NCBI RefSeq assembly: GCF_001422545.1
Contig: NZ_LMLE01000001.1
Location: 704,276-768,275 of the forward strand
Reading direction: 5' to 3'
Origin: Pedobacter sp. Leaf41
Lineage (GTDB): Bacteria; Bacteroidota; Bacteroidia; Sphingobacteriales; Sphingobacteriaceae
Length of the DNA: 64,000 nt
A program made the translations under genes and the position numbers. The notes beneath the pieces are model-generated. The model had not been told where the DNA came from. It made no database searches and saw nothing but the letters and a program-made list of their open reading frames with translations. Shown one piece after another: positions 17,284 through 26,130 of the stretch (the stretch's first letter is position 1; each line of letters starts with the position of its first letter).

Positions 17284-17700
17284 TTGGCTCACATCAACTC
17301 ATATTTAACTTTTAACGGAAATTGTAGAGAGGCTATGCGCTTTTACCACGATTGCCTTGGTGGCGAATTAACACTCCAAAGCATCGGCGAATCGCCAATG
17401 GCAGGCAATATGCCTCAAATTATGGCAGATAAAATTTTGCATGCAGTGCTTACCTCCGACGAAATCGTAATTATGGGAACCGATCTGGTGGTTGATGCTG
17501 GTTTGGTCAAGGGCAATGCGGTTTCACTAATGTTAAATTGCGATTCGGAAGAAGAAACAATAGCCTTTTACGAAAAACTTTCAAAAGGAGGGACACCAGT
17601 AAATCCACTACAGAAAACCTTTTGGGGGGCCTTGTTTGGCAATTTAGTAGATCGATTTGGCAATACCTGGTTAATTAATTTCGATAAAAAGTATATTTAA
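17284..17700 (+). CDS. VOC family protein (PhnB/glyoxalase-like)
   Basis: A 138-residue protein of the vicinal-oxygen-chelate superfamily, PhnB/3-demethylubiquinone-methyltransferase-like branch. The typical opening is INSYLTFNGNCREAMRFYHD, followed by LGGELTLQSIGESP, the midsection KILHAVLTSDEIVIMGTD, and the closing FWGALFGNLVDRFGNTWLINF. These proteins form paired beta-alpha-beta-beta-beta modules and usually dimerise; many have no known reaction. The start is TTG, supported by a strong Shine-Dalgarno sequence at 17271 and by alignment of the first residues with the family. It is divergent from the DJ-1/AraC regulator, which may control it. Confidence 0.85.
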   Translation: MAHINSYLTFNGNCREAMRFYHDCLGGELTLQSIGESPMAGNMPQIMADKILHAVLTSDEIVIMGTDLVVDAGLVKGNAVSLMLNCDSEEETIAFYEKLSKGGTPVNPLQKTFWGALFGNLVDRFGNTWLINFDKKYI

Positions 17701-18118
17701 AAACGTCTGATTCCCATTTTTGTGAAGCGCAAAGCTTGTTCACGCCATTTTCTTTCTTCCCGTGCTTTGCTTGTACGCTTCGCTTCGGTGGTTCCCACCT
17801 TGCTGCAGGGTACCGCTTCGCCCGGGGCTAAGTGGCCAAAATTGTACTGTTTTTTAACGTGGAGCGTTAAACGGCAATACTCAAACTAGGTGCATTTGGT
17901 GCTACATGAATCCTACAGACTCTATTTTTTATAAATGAGTCACCTATAAATTTGAAAAAAACGAAGCGTGTTTTGTGATTGTATTTAACCGCTAACTTCA
18001 TGGTAGAGAGGTGAAATGTTAAAAAACGTTAAAAGCTATTCTCCCTTCATTAATCCCTTTTTAAAAGGCAAATATTCTTAACTTTGATACTTGTGAATTC
18101 CAAACCGACACAAGATTT
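17701..18118. other. Gene-free stretch with a GC-rich segment
   Basis: There is no supported gene in these 418 bases. Bases from about 17722 to 17845 are visibly richer in G and C than the surroundings and hold short repeats such as GCTTCGCTTCGG. No terminator with a T-run was found after the VOC gene. The last 50 bases hold the promoter of the next gene. Confidence 0.5.
18079..18086 (+). promoter_or_regulatory. Candidate -7 box (TAACTTTG) for the hydrolase gene
   Basis: It matches the Bacteroidota TAnnTTTG consensus exactly, 32 bases before the ATG at 18119. No clear -33 element is seen. Confidence 0.45.
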
Positions 18119-19438
18119 ATGATGAAGAGAAGTATTTTATTTGTTATTGCATTGCTGTTTACCACTACAGCATTTTCTCAGAATGTAATACAATTGTTTA
18201 ACAGCGCAAACGATTTTTTTAAGGTGCTCCAGGAAGAGAAATTTAATGATGCACATGCATTTTTTGATGATACTTTGAAAACAAAACTCAGTGAAGAAAA
18301 TTTAAAGAAACTTTGGTTTGATATAGGTACCAAATATGGTAAGCCAGAAAGTTTCGATGCCATTCAAAGTAAAGCACAAGGTCAGTTTTTTGCAGTAACT
18401 GTTGAAGGGAAATTTGCAAACGGAGCACAAAATTTTATTCTTGGGTTTAATAAAGCACAAAAAATTGTTGGTATTTTCCTTGCGCCAGCTAAAAGCAATG
18501 TGGCTTATGCCAAACCGGTTTATGCCGATACCAACTTATATAGCGAAAAACAGGTGTATGTAGGTGTTGCCGGCAAGCAGCTAGCTGCAATAGTAACCAC
18601 GCCAAAAAATGTAAAAAACTTTCCGATGGTGGTTTTTGTACATGGTTCGGGCCCTAGCGATATGGACGAAACTATAGGTGCCAATAAGCCTTTTAAAGAT
18701 TTAGCAGGCGGTTTGGCCTCCAAAGGTATTGGTTCTGTTCGTTATGTAAAACGAACTTTAGTATATCCCAATGAATTTTCGAAACCTTACACTGTAAAAG
18801 AAGAGGTTTTAGATGATGCAGCAGCAGCAATTGTAGCAGCTAAAGCCGTTATGGGTGCAAACCCTAAAAGCATTTATGTTTTTGGGCACAGTTTAGGTGG
18901 CATGTTGGCACCAAAACTTGCAGCAACCTCGCCAGATGTGGCTGGAATTATATTAGCCGCTGCCCCTGCCAGAAAGTTGAGTGATATTATTGCAGAACAA
19001 AACAAATATATGTTCGATTTGTCGAAGGATACGACTGCAGAAAACAAAAAATATCTGGATGATGCCATAGTACAAATCAATAAAAGCAGAATCACACAAT
19101 TGGGTACCACCATAAAACCAGATTCATCTATATTGGGTTTGCCTGCTAAATATTGGGTCGATTTAAATACTTACAATCAGGTGAATACCGCTAAAAGTTT
19201 AACTAAGAAGATTTACGTGTTGCAAGGTGGAAATGATTTTCAGGTGAGCAAAACTGATTTCGATTTATGGAATTCGGCGTTATCGAAGAAAAAGAATGTA
19301 ACACTAAAATATTATCCGGATTTGAATCACTTGTTAAGTCCGCAAACAGAAAAAGGTAGTATGGGCCAATATCAAACACCAGTAAACGTTGCTGAAGGTT
19401 TGGTAAATGACCTCGCCGTTTGGATAAAGGCGAAATAG
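18119..19438 (+). CDS. Secreted alpha/beta hydrolase with DUF3887-like N-terminal domain
   Basis: A 439-residue exported hydrolase. The signal peptide ends at about TTTAFSQ (residues 15-21). Residues about 25-125 look like DUF3887 (NDFFKVLQEEKFNDAHAFFD), a small domain often fused to such hydrolases. The catalytic domain follows, with an oxyanion-region VVFVHGSGPSDMDE, the nucleophile elbow GHSLGG (Ser258), and a late PDLNHLL carrying the probable catalytic His. An acid residue is likely in LQGGNDFQV. Acyl-peptide or ester substrates are typical of the family; nothing here identifies the substrate. It is a single-gene unit with its own promoter and terminator. Confidence 0.88.
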   Translation: MMKRSILFVIALLFTTTAFSQNVIQLFNSANDFFKVLQEEKFNDAHAFFDDTLKTKLSEENLKKLWFDIGTKYGKPESFDAIQSKAQGQFFAVTVEGKFANGAQNFILGFNKAQKIVGIFLAPAKSNVAYAKPVYADTNLYSEKQVYVGVAGKQLAAIVTTPKNVKNFPMVVFVHGSGPSDMDETIGANKPFKDLAGGLASKGIGSVRYVKRTLVYPNEFSKPYTVKEEVLDDAAAAIVAAKAVMGANPKSIYVFGHSLGGMLAPKLAATSPDVAGIILAAAPARKLSDIIAEQNKYMFDLSKDTTAENKKYLDDAIVQINKSRITQLGTTIKPDSSILGLPAKYWVDLNTYNQVNTAKSLTKKIYVLQGGNDFQVSKTDFDLWNSALSKKKNVTLKYYPDLNHLLSPQTEKGSMGQYQTPVNVAEGLVNDLAVWIKAK

Positions 19439-19460
19439 ATAAGATAAAACTCATTATCAG

Positions 19461-19487
19461 GCCCTGGCAAAAAGCTAGGGCTTTTTT
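19461..19487 (+). terminator. Intrinsic terminator after the hydrolase gene
   Basis: The stem GCCCTGGC (19461-19468) pairs with GCTAGGGC (19474-19481) through one G-T wobble, with a 5-A loop and six T residues following. Confidence 0.9.
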
Positions 19488-19712
19488 GTTGACCGAATTT
19501 CAGCACAATCGGATCTGCTATATTCAAAACCGCTTGAATCATCATCTATAAATCGGTTCGAAAGAATGTTTTGAATGTTAGTTGGAGCATCTCCATGGCA
19601 GAAAAATAAGTGCCGGGATATTTCATTCCCCTTTTTATAAATCGATAAAATACAAACAATTCAAAATATATGCGGTTTAAAGTTTAAATCATTCATCTTA
19701 CTCTACGTATTT

Positions 19713-20690
19713 ATGGCAAAGCAAAAGGTAACATTAAAAGGAATTTGGGGCGTTTTAAAAGCATCATTTACTGGCTTTGGCGATCATAAAGTAACCAAGC
19801 TAAGTGGTTCTCTAGCTTATTATACTGTGTTCTCTATGGCTCCGCTATTGGTTGTGATCATTTCACTATGCGGCATCTTTTTAGGTAGAGAAATTGCAGA
19901 AGGTAAGGTGTACGATCAACTGGTCGGTTTTCTCGGTCGCGAATCAGCTACCTCACTACAAGAGCTAATCAAAAATGCCTATTTGGATGATAAGGGTACC
20001 ATTGCGTTAATCATTGGTATTGTGACCTTGCTTATTGGTTCTACCACTATTTTCGGCGATATACAAGATTCAATTAATACCATTTGGGGCTTAAAAGCTA
20101 AGCCAAAACATGGTTGGGTGAAAATGCTACAAAACAGGTTTTTATCTTTTTCAGTTATTATCAGTTTGGGCTTTGTACTATTGGTTTCCTTAGCGATATC
20201 TTCAGTTTTAGATGGATTTAGCGACAGGCTCCAGGCCCGTTTTGCCGATGTTTCTTTTTACGTATTTTATGTAATTAACCTGGTGGTTACCTTGAGCGTA
20301 ATTACTTTAATTTTTGCAGTTATCTTTAAAGTTTTGCCAGATGCCATCATCAAATGGAAAGATGTTTTGGCTGGAGCGGTTGTAACGGCTGTGCTTTTTA
20401 TGATTGGTAAGTTTGCCATATCGGTTTATATTGGCCAAAGCGATGTTGGGGGTACATATGGTGCAGCAGGCTCATTAATTATCGTACTTTTATGGACTTA
20501 TTATTCCTCTATCATTTTGTATTTTGGAGCAGAGTTTACTAAAGCTTATGCCATTGCCTACGGATCGGAAATTTACCCGGCACACTATGCCGTTACCACA
20601 AAAGAAGTGGAGGTGGAGTCAACCAGAAAATCGATTCAGGATAATCACCCTGAAATAGTAGAACAGGTAAAGAAAGAAGAAGACAAATAG
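19713..20690 (+). CDS. YihY/BrkB family inner-membrane protein
   Basis: A 325-residue integral membrane protein of the YihY/virulence-factor BrkB family (once mislabelled ribonuclease BN). About six hydrophobic segments are present, starting with LAYYTVFSMAPLLVVIISLCG and including a conserved GSTTIFGDIQDSINTIWG segment and a final IVLLWTYYSSIILYFGAEFTKAYA, both diagnostic. The C-terminal tail (about 50 residues) is charged and cytoplasmic. The molecular function of the family is not settled; roles in lipid or solute movement have been suggested. It stands alone. Confidence 0.92.
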   Translation: MAKQKVTLKGIWGVLKASFTGFGDHKVTKLSGSLAYYTVFSMAPLLVVIISLCGIFLGREIAEGKVYDQLVGFLGRESATSLQELIKNAYLDDKGTIALIIGIVTLLIGSTTIFGDIQDSINTIWGLKAKPKHGWVKMLQNRFLSFSVIISLGFVLLVSLAISSVLDGFSDRLQARFADVSFYVFYVINLVVTLSVITLIFAVIFKVLPDAIIKWKDVLAGAVVTAVLFMIGKFAISVYIGQSDVGGTYGAAGSLIIVLLWTYYSSIILYFGAEFTKAYAIAYGSEIYPAHYAVTTKEVEVESTRKSIQDNHPEIVEQVKKEEDK

Positions 20691-20793
20691 ATTCGATCAA
20701 TTCCTCATTTTACGGTTGATTAAGATGATTTAGGGTTTTATAAATAAGATTGCCACAGCTAATGAAAACTGGCTGCGCACTGATAAGCCTGTT

Positions 20794-21222
20794 CTATTCG
20801 CCCCAGGCTGTTACCACTAATCTTCTCTGGCCGCCTCTGTTGCGGTGTTCACAGAGATAAACACCTTGCCAGGTACCCAACGCCAATCTTCCATTACGGA
20901 TAGGGATAGTAACCGAACTCCCCAACAGTGCCGATTTTAAATGCGCTGGCATATCATCCGATCCTTCGTAATCATGTTCATAATCCGGATCGTTCTCTTT
21001 AACTGTTTTATTAAAAAACATTTCAAAATCCATACGAACCGTTGGATCGGCATTCTCATTTATCGTTAGCGAAGCGGAGGTATGCTGAATAAATACCTGA
21101 CAGATTCCCACCTTCATTTCTGAAATTTCGGGAAGCGCATCCTCTATTTCGTTAGTAATGATATGGAAACCACGTCTTCTCTCCCGAAGTGTAAGGGCTT
21201 GCTGAAATATCTTCATGCCCAA
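20794..21222 (-). CDS. YjbQ family protein (UPF0047, secondary thiamine-phosphate synthase type)
   Basis: A 142-residue cytoplasmic protein of the YjbQ/UPF0047 family. The signature runs VGICQVFIQHTSASLTINEN, then GSDDMPAHLKSALLGSSVTI and the closing LGTWQGVYLCEHR, all close to consensus. Some members show weak thiamine-phosphate synthase activity; the physiological role is uncertain. Two bases separate it from the M23 peptidase upstream on the same strand, so the two genes are probably co-transcribed. Confidence 0.92.
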   Translation of the reverse strand: MGMKIFQQALTLRERRRGFHIITNEIEDALPEISEMKVGICQVFIQHTSASLTINENADPTVRMDFEMFFNKTVKENDPDYEHDYEGSDDMPAHLKSALLGSSVTIPIRNGRLALGTWQGVYLCEHRNRGGQRRLVVTAWGE

Positions 21223-21224
21223 AA

Positions 21225-22529
21225 TTACTTAACTATCCAGCCAATTTGCGAATTTTCATCGCTGATTAATTGATAGCTGTTGAAATTACCCAAAACATTT
21301 ACAGTGGCTCCAGTCTTTAAAGTTAGCTTCACTGCTGCAAGGCTGTCTGGCTGATCGAACACTTTTTGCTGGCTCATATTTATTCTTATCTTTTTTAATG
21401 GTTTGGTAGTTTGAACAAGCGATTTACTGTCGATAAAACCAGTAGTTCCATCAGGCAGTTCCGCTTTATACAAATTTTCTGTTGCGGAGTTAATGTTAAT
21501 AATTGTACCCGAGTTTAGCGTTCCGACGGTTCCACTTTTTTGTGTGGAGCTATAGAAATTACTTTTTGATGATGTTCTCAAAGTTTTGTTCAGGTTCGAA
21601 ATGGCCGCAGAAATGTTAGCTGGGGTTTTGGTAACCGGATCGATAAACGGTAAGGGATTTATTGCACCACCGAAAGTGTAAATGCCAAAATGAAGGTGAG
21701 GAGCGGTAGTTTTTGCATTCCCCGTATTCCCCATTAAACCCAAGGTATCTCCTAGTTTTATTTCCTCGCCTTCCACTGCAATTTGCTTGTCCAAATGCGC
21801 ATAATAGAGGGTGTAATCTTTTCCTTTTGGGCGCAACCATACCACTCTTCCACCTAAATTATTCTCATTTACCCGGGTGATGGTTCCATCGGCGCTCGCT
21901 AAAACCGGACTTCTCGCCGGTCCGAATATATCAACGCCTTCATGTTTACGGGCATTGTTATCCCGTCCATCGCCCCAAAAACTGCCAATACTTTTGCTTT
22001 TTGATGTGGTCGGGAAAGCCAGCGATGGGCCAGCAGTAATGGTTATCGTGTATTCCACACTTTGTAATAATTCAGGCTGCAATCTGATCAAATAATTTCC
22101 GGTATCCTCAATTTCATGCTGGATGGGATTATTAAGGGTGTCAGCCGAAGCGATTCTTTTTGGATTGTTGATATCGGCGAGGTACCACAGATCCAAATAA
22201 AGCGCTGATGTGGTAGGTTTTTTGTCCAAACTGATGGTGAGTTTTTGTCCTTTTGTGGCTGAAAACTGATAAGCGGCTGCTGGAATTTTTCCGGCATCAA
22301 AATAACCCGTTTCCTTATAAGGAATTTTGATGGTAAGTGCTTTCTGCATACTGGCCGACGAGGCATTAATCCAGGCTGATCCCATGGCGGTTTTATCCAG
22401 GCCTGCGGTTTCTAATTTGCGCTTATATTGTTCATGCGGACTAGCCGCCTTAAATAAATTTACAGTGCCTGATTTACAAGAGACGAGCGAGATATAAACG
22501 ATAACAATAAATATGAAACGTAGCTGCAT
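21225..22529 (-). CDS. M23 family metallopeptidase lipoprotein with C-terminal SH3-like region
   Basis: A 434-residue envelope protein predicted to cut peptidoglycan cross-links. I start at the ATG whose complement is at 22527-22529, giving MQLRFIFIVIVYISLVSC with a lipobox; a start at 22565 would add 12 residues before the signal. The central LytM domain has RKHEGVDIFGP (first zinc ligands, H and D), ADGTITRVNENNLGG and PHLHFGIY (HxH motif). An N-terminal region of about 130 residues resembles a pre-peptidase beta-sandwich. The last 80 residues include an SH3-like stretch (ENLYKAELPDGTTGFIDSKS). It is followed two bases later by yjbQ. Confidence 0.9.
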   Translation of the reverse strand: MQLRFIFIVIVYISLVSCKSGTVNLFKAASPHEQYKRKLETAGLDKTAMGSAWINASSASMQKALTIKIPYKETGYFDAGKIPAAAYQFSATKGQKLTISLDKKPTTSALYLDLWYLADINNPKRIASADTLNNPIQHEIEDTGNYLIRLQPELLQSVEYTITITAGPSLAFPTTSKSKSIGSFWGDGRDNNARKHEGVDIFGPARSPVLASADGTITRVNENNLGGRVVWLRPKGKDYTLYYAHLDKQIAVEGEEIKLGDTLGLMGNTGNAKTTAPHLHFGIYTFGGAINPLPFIDPVTKTPANISAAISNLNKTLRTSSKSNFYSSTQKSGTVGTLNSGTIININSATENLYKAELPDGTTGFIDSKSLVQTTKPLKKIRINMSQQKVFDQPDSLAAVKLTLKTGATVNVLGNFNSYQLISDENSQIGWIVK

Positions 22530-22703
22530 ACCAGATGATTTATTTAAGGAAACAAAATTTCGCACTACAAGTTTTTATCATCTTACTCCTGTTCAGCAGC
22601 TTAATTTTATCGATTGAAAATTATTTAACACAGACTTAACAAAGCCCAGCTGTTGTTATTGTAGAGTTAATATGTTCCATACATAGTGTTAAAAGTACAC
22701 ACC

Positions 22704-22711
22704 TAGTTTTG
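22704..22711 (+). promoter_or_regulatory. Candidate -7 box (TAGTTTTG) for SusC locus 2
   Basis: It matches TAnnTTTG and lies 122 bases before the SusC start, implying a leader of about 110 bases. No recognisable -33 element or operator is seen, and no regulator gene is adjacent to this locus. Confidence 0.4.
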
Positions 22712-22832
22712 CGTCCGTAAAAGGCGCTCCGAATAGCTTTTACCAAAATAATTAGCCTATGTAAATTAAAGCTTACAACCCTTCAAAACATCAACAAATA
22801 TTAAATTCTAAAAACAAACTAATACAAAAAAG

Positions 22833-25800
22833 ATGATATCATTTTTTTCAACAGCAGGTATTAAACATGCCTGTAGGAAAATGCTTGTGCCCATTGGTTT
22901 ACTGGCTCTTTGCAATTCCACAGCCTTTGCCTTTATTTCTGGCGAAAATTCTTCAATCGTTAAATTAAACAATCGCCTGGCTGCTATTAGCGGAACAGTT
23001 ACAGACGAAAAAGGCCAGCCACTTCCGGGCGTTAGCATTTATGACAAGCAAACCAAAAGAACAACCTCAACCGATGGCGATGGAAGATTTACGATAGATG
23101 TAGCCAACGGTGCGACCTTAGTTTTCTCATTTATTGGGTACGAAACGCAGGAAATTTCAGTGTCAGGAGGGAGAACGATTAATGTTAAACTAAAAGAAAG
23201 TAACAATACCTTAAATGAGGTAGTTGCAATTGGTTATCAAAAGATTAGAAAATCGGATGTAACAGGAGCCATTAGCAGTGTAAAGGCAAGCGAAATGAAT
23301 CTGAGTGCACCAACGGTTGGTCAGGCTTTAGTAGGTAAGGTTGCTGGTGTGCAGGTATCGCAAACCAGTGGTGCACCATACGCTGGAACTAAAATTCGGG
23401 TTAGAGGTGTAGGTTCAATCAATGCAAGCTCAAATCCGTTATATGTAATAGACGGTTATCCTTCTGGAAATAATGTATTCATCAACCCTGAAGATATTGA
23501 AACAATTGATATTTTGAAAGATGCAGCTTCTGCTGCTATTTACGGTTCGCGGGCTTCTGGTGGTGTGGTGATGATTACTACCAAAAGAGGTAAGGATGGT
23601 AAAGGCCGTTTTCAATATGATGTGCAAGCTGGGGTAACTCAGTTGCATAAAAAGGTGAAGCTATTGGATGCATCACAGTTTATTCAACTGATGATTGACG
23701 GACGAAACAATGCTTATAAAGATTTAGTAGTAAATGCCGGTAAACCCTGGAATGATTCGATGTTTTCTGACAATAACACCGCCAGAACTTCCAATGTCGG
23801 TAATGGATCATCGGTAAGTATACCGGAAGATATTTATGATTTTGCAAGTCAAACGGCAAAGGCGCCTGCATTTAATACCGACTGGCAGGATGAATTGTAT
23901 CGAAACGCATTTTTCCAGCGCCATAACCTTGCGTTTTCTGGTGGAAACAAAGACATTAAATACTTTGTAAGTGGTGGATACCAGGATCAAGATGGGATTG
24001 TAACCAATACCGCTATGCGGGCTTTAAATTTCCGCTCGAATATTGAAGGGCAGGTAAGTAAAAAATTAAAGGTAGGCGCCAATATCTCGCTTACGCAAAC
24101 CAATAATAAAGAGGTTGGAGAAGGTCGCTTTAGTCCGATGATGTCGGCATTGCTTTACTTGCCATACCTGCCTGCACGAGATGCAAATGGTAACCCGATA
24201 AAATATGGTATGTCTGCTTTGGCCAATCAATTTGGTTATCAAGGTTTAGAAAATCCGGTAGCAACGGTTAATGAAACGAAAGTTAATCGTCTTGGAAACA
24301 GAAACACTTATAATGCTTATGCCAACTTCGAAATTTTAACTGGTTTAAATTTCAAGGCCAATTTAGGTACGAACAATTACAGTGAAAAGTATGATTATTA
24401 TCGCCCCACCAGTTTAAGTAACGGCGGTGGAAATGCACCCGGTTCTCCATCATCAATTGCGGCTGCAAATGCAGTAGCCCAAAACTTAACCCAGGTAGAT
24501 AAGCTGGCCGAATTTACATTGGATTACAACAAAACTTTTGGCAAACACAATCTGGATATTTTGGGTGGATATTCTGCTCAACATACCAAAAGTGATTTAG
24601 TAAGGGTAACCGCAACGGGTTTTACAAGCGATAAAATCGGTGAAATATCTGATAAAGGTGCCGCGAATACAGATTTTGTGCTGAATTCGGCAAATAAATA
24701 CGTTACCACCTTATTGTCGTATTTTGGTCGTGCCAGCTACAATTTCGATAGCAAATACTATTTGAGTGGTACTTTCCGTATGGACGGTTCATCAAGGTTT
24801 GGTCCAAAAAATAAGTGGGGTGCTTTTGCATCAGCAGCGGCAGGCTGGAATCTATCTCAAGAAAGCTGGTATAACGACTTCCTTGGTAACGGTTCTACCG
24901 TTAAATTAAGAGCAAGTTGGGGTTTAAGCGGTAACAACAATATTGGCGATAACAACCATACGCAAACCATGAGCAGCCCGGGTGGTGTTGTATTTGGAAA
25001 TGCGATTGCAACAGCAGTTTGGGCTGGCGGTATTAAAGATCAGAACCTGGGTTGGGAGTCCACATCGCAATACAATTTCGGTACGGACTTAAGTTTCTTC
25101 AACGGTCGCCTTTCATTTATTGCCAACTACTATTACAGTTTATCTTACAATTTATTATTCAACCAGCCTATTTCTGCAATTTCTGGATCATCAAGCATCT
25201 TAACTAACTTAAGAGATAGTAAAGTCAGAAATAAAGGTTTCGATTTCCAATTGGACGGTCGTGTAGTCAGCACCGAAAATTTCAATTTAGGCTTAAGCGG
25301 AAACATCTCTTTTAACAGTAACAAAGTGCTTAATCTGGGTGGAAACAGTACCATTTTTAGTGTGGGTGCAGAGCGACAGTACATTACGCATATTACACAA
25401 GAAGGTCAATCGATTGGTATGTTTTATGGTTACCAGGTTGCCGGTAGGGTAACACCAGAATTATTAGGTAAAGTTGCACCATCTTCTGCACAATCTAATC
25501 CTTACAAGGTAGGCGATTTGTATTTTGAAGACACCAATGGCGATGGCGTGGTTAACGATGCTGATAAGAAAGTAATTGGCAACCCTTACCCGGATTTTAC
25601 CTACGGTTTCGCAGTGAATGCAAATTATAAATCATTTGATATCAGGGCTTCTTTCAATGGATCGCAAGGTAACGATGTGCTGGATGGTCAGGATTATTAC
25701 CTGTATAACTTTGAAGGATCAGGCAATCAATACGCAGAAGTTGCAAATCGTTACCGCAATGCAGCAAATCCAGGGAGCGGTTTAAATTACCGTGCTTCCC

Positions 25801-26099
25801 GTGCAGGTACGCAAAGTAACAGTACGCGTTTGTCCTCATTTTATGTACAGGATGGATCGTATTTAAGGTGTACAAACATCACATTAGGTTATAATTTCCC
25901 GAAAATGGTTGCCAAAACCCTTCATATAGAAAATATAAGAGTTTTTGGAAGTGTTGATAATGCATTTACCATTACCGATTACAAAGGTTACAATCCTGAA
26001 GTAGATTATAATGCTGGTGCAAACTTAACCCCTGGCGTAGATTATGGTAATTATCCATTGGCCAGAGCCTATAACCTAGGTATTAAATTAACTTTTTAA
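22833..26099 (+). CDS. SusC-like TonB-dependent transporter (locus 2)
   Basis: A 1088-residue SusC-family outer-membrane transporter. A signal region spans about residues 1-35, followed by a CarboxypepD_reg-like domain (ISGTVTDEKGQPLPGVSIYD to VFSFIGYETQEISVSG), the plug with VGKVAGVQVSQTSGAPYA and IRVRGVGSI, the ILKDAASAAIYGSRASGGV motif, and a long barrel ending LGIKLTF with terminal Phe. No STN domain is present. Its SusD partner begins 31 bases downstream. The N-terminal signal is unusual in that MISFFSTAGIKHACRK precedes the hydrophobic core, but no better start is available. Confidence 0.95.
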   Translation: MISFFSTAGIKHACRKMLVPIGLLALCNSTAFAFISGENSSIVKLNNRLAAISGTVTDEKGQPLPGVSIYDKQTKRTTSTDGDGRFTIDVANGATLVFSFIGYETQEISVSGGRTINVKLKESNNTLNEVVAIGYQKIRKSDVTGAISSVKASEMNLSAPTVGQALVGKVAGVQVSQTSGAPYAGTKIRVRGVGSINASSNPLYVIDGYPSGNNVFINPEDIETIDILKDAASAAIYGSRASGGVVMITTKRGKDGKGRFQYDVQAGVTQLHKKVKLLDASQFIQLMIDGRNNAYKDLVVNAGKPWNDSMFSDNNTARTSNVGNGSSVSIPEDIYDFASQTAKAPAFNTDWQDELYRNAFFQRHNLAFSGGNKDIKYFVSGGYQDQDGIVTNTAMRALNFRSNIEGQVSKKLKVGANISLTQTNNKEVGEGRFSPMMSALLYLPYLPARDANGNPIKYGMSALANQFGYQGLENPVATVNETKVNRLGNRNTYNAYANFEILTGLNFKANLGTNNYSEKYDYYRPTSLSNGGGNAPGSPSSIAAANAVAQNLTQVDKLAEFTLDYNKTFGKHNLDILGGYSAQHTKSDLVRVTATGFTSDKIGEISDKGAANTDFVLNSANKYVTTLLSYFGRASYNFDSKYYLSGTFRMDGSSRFGPKNKWGAFASAAAGWNLSQESWYNDFLGNGSTVKLRASWGLSGNNNIGDNNHTQTMSSPGGVVFGNAIATAVWAGGIKDQNLGWESTSQYNFGTDLSFFNGRLSFIANYYYSLSYNLLFNQPISAISGSSSILTNLRDSKVRNKGFDFQLDGRVVSTENFNLGLSGNISFNSNKVLNLGGNSTIFSVGAERQYITHITQEGQSIGMFYGYQVAGRVTPELLGKVAPSSAQSNPYKVGDLYFEDTNGDGVVNDADKKVIGNPYPDFTYGFAVNANYKSFDIRASFNGSQGNDVLDGQDYYLYNFEGSGNQYAEVANRYRNAANPGSGLNYRASRAGTQSNSTRLSSFYVQDGSYLRCTNITLGYNFPKMVAKTLHIENIRVFGSVDNAFTITDYKGYNPEVDYNAGANLTPGVDYGNYPLARAYNLGIKLTF

Positions 26100-26130
26100 T
26101 CTAGCTCTGAAATCATTAAAATAGATCAAA

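Noticed and set aside
18026..18040. AAAACGTTAAAA upstream of the hydrolase as a further operator
   Set aside because: It is not a palindrome and differs in one half from the locus-1 sites.
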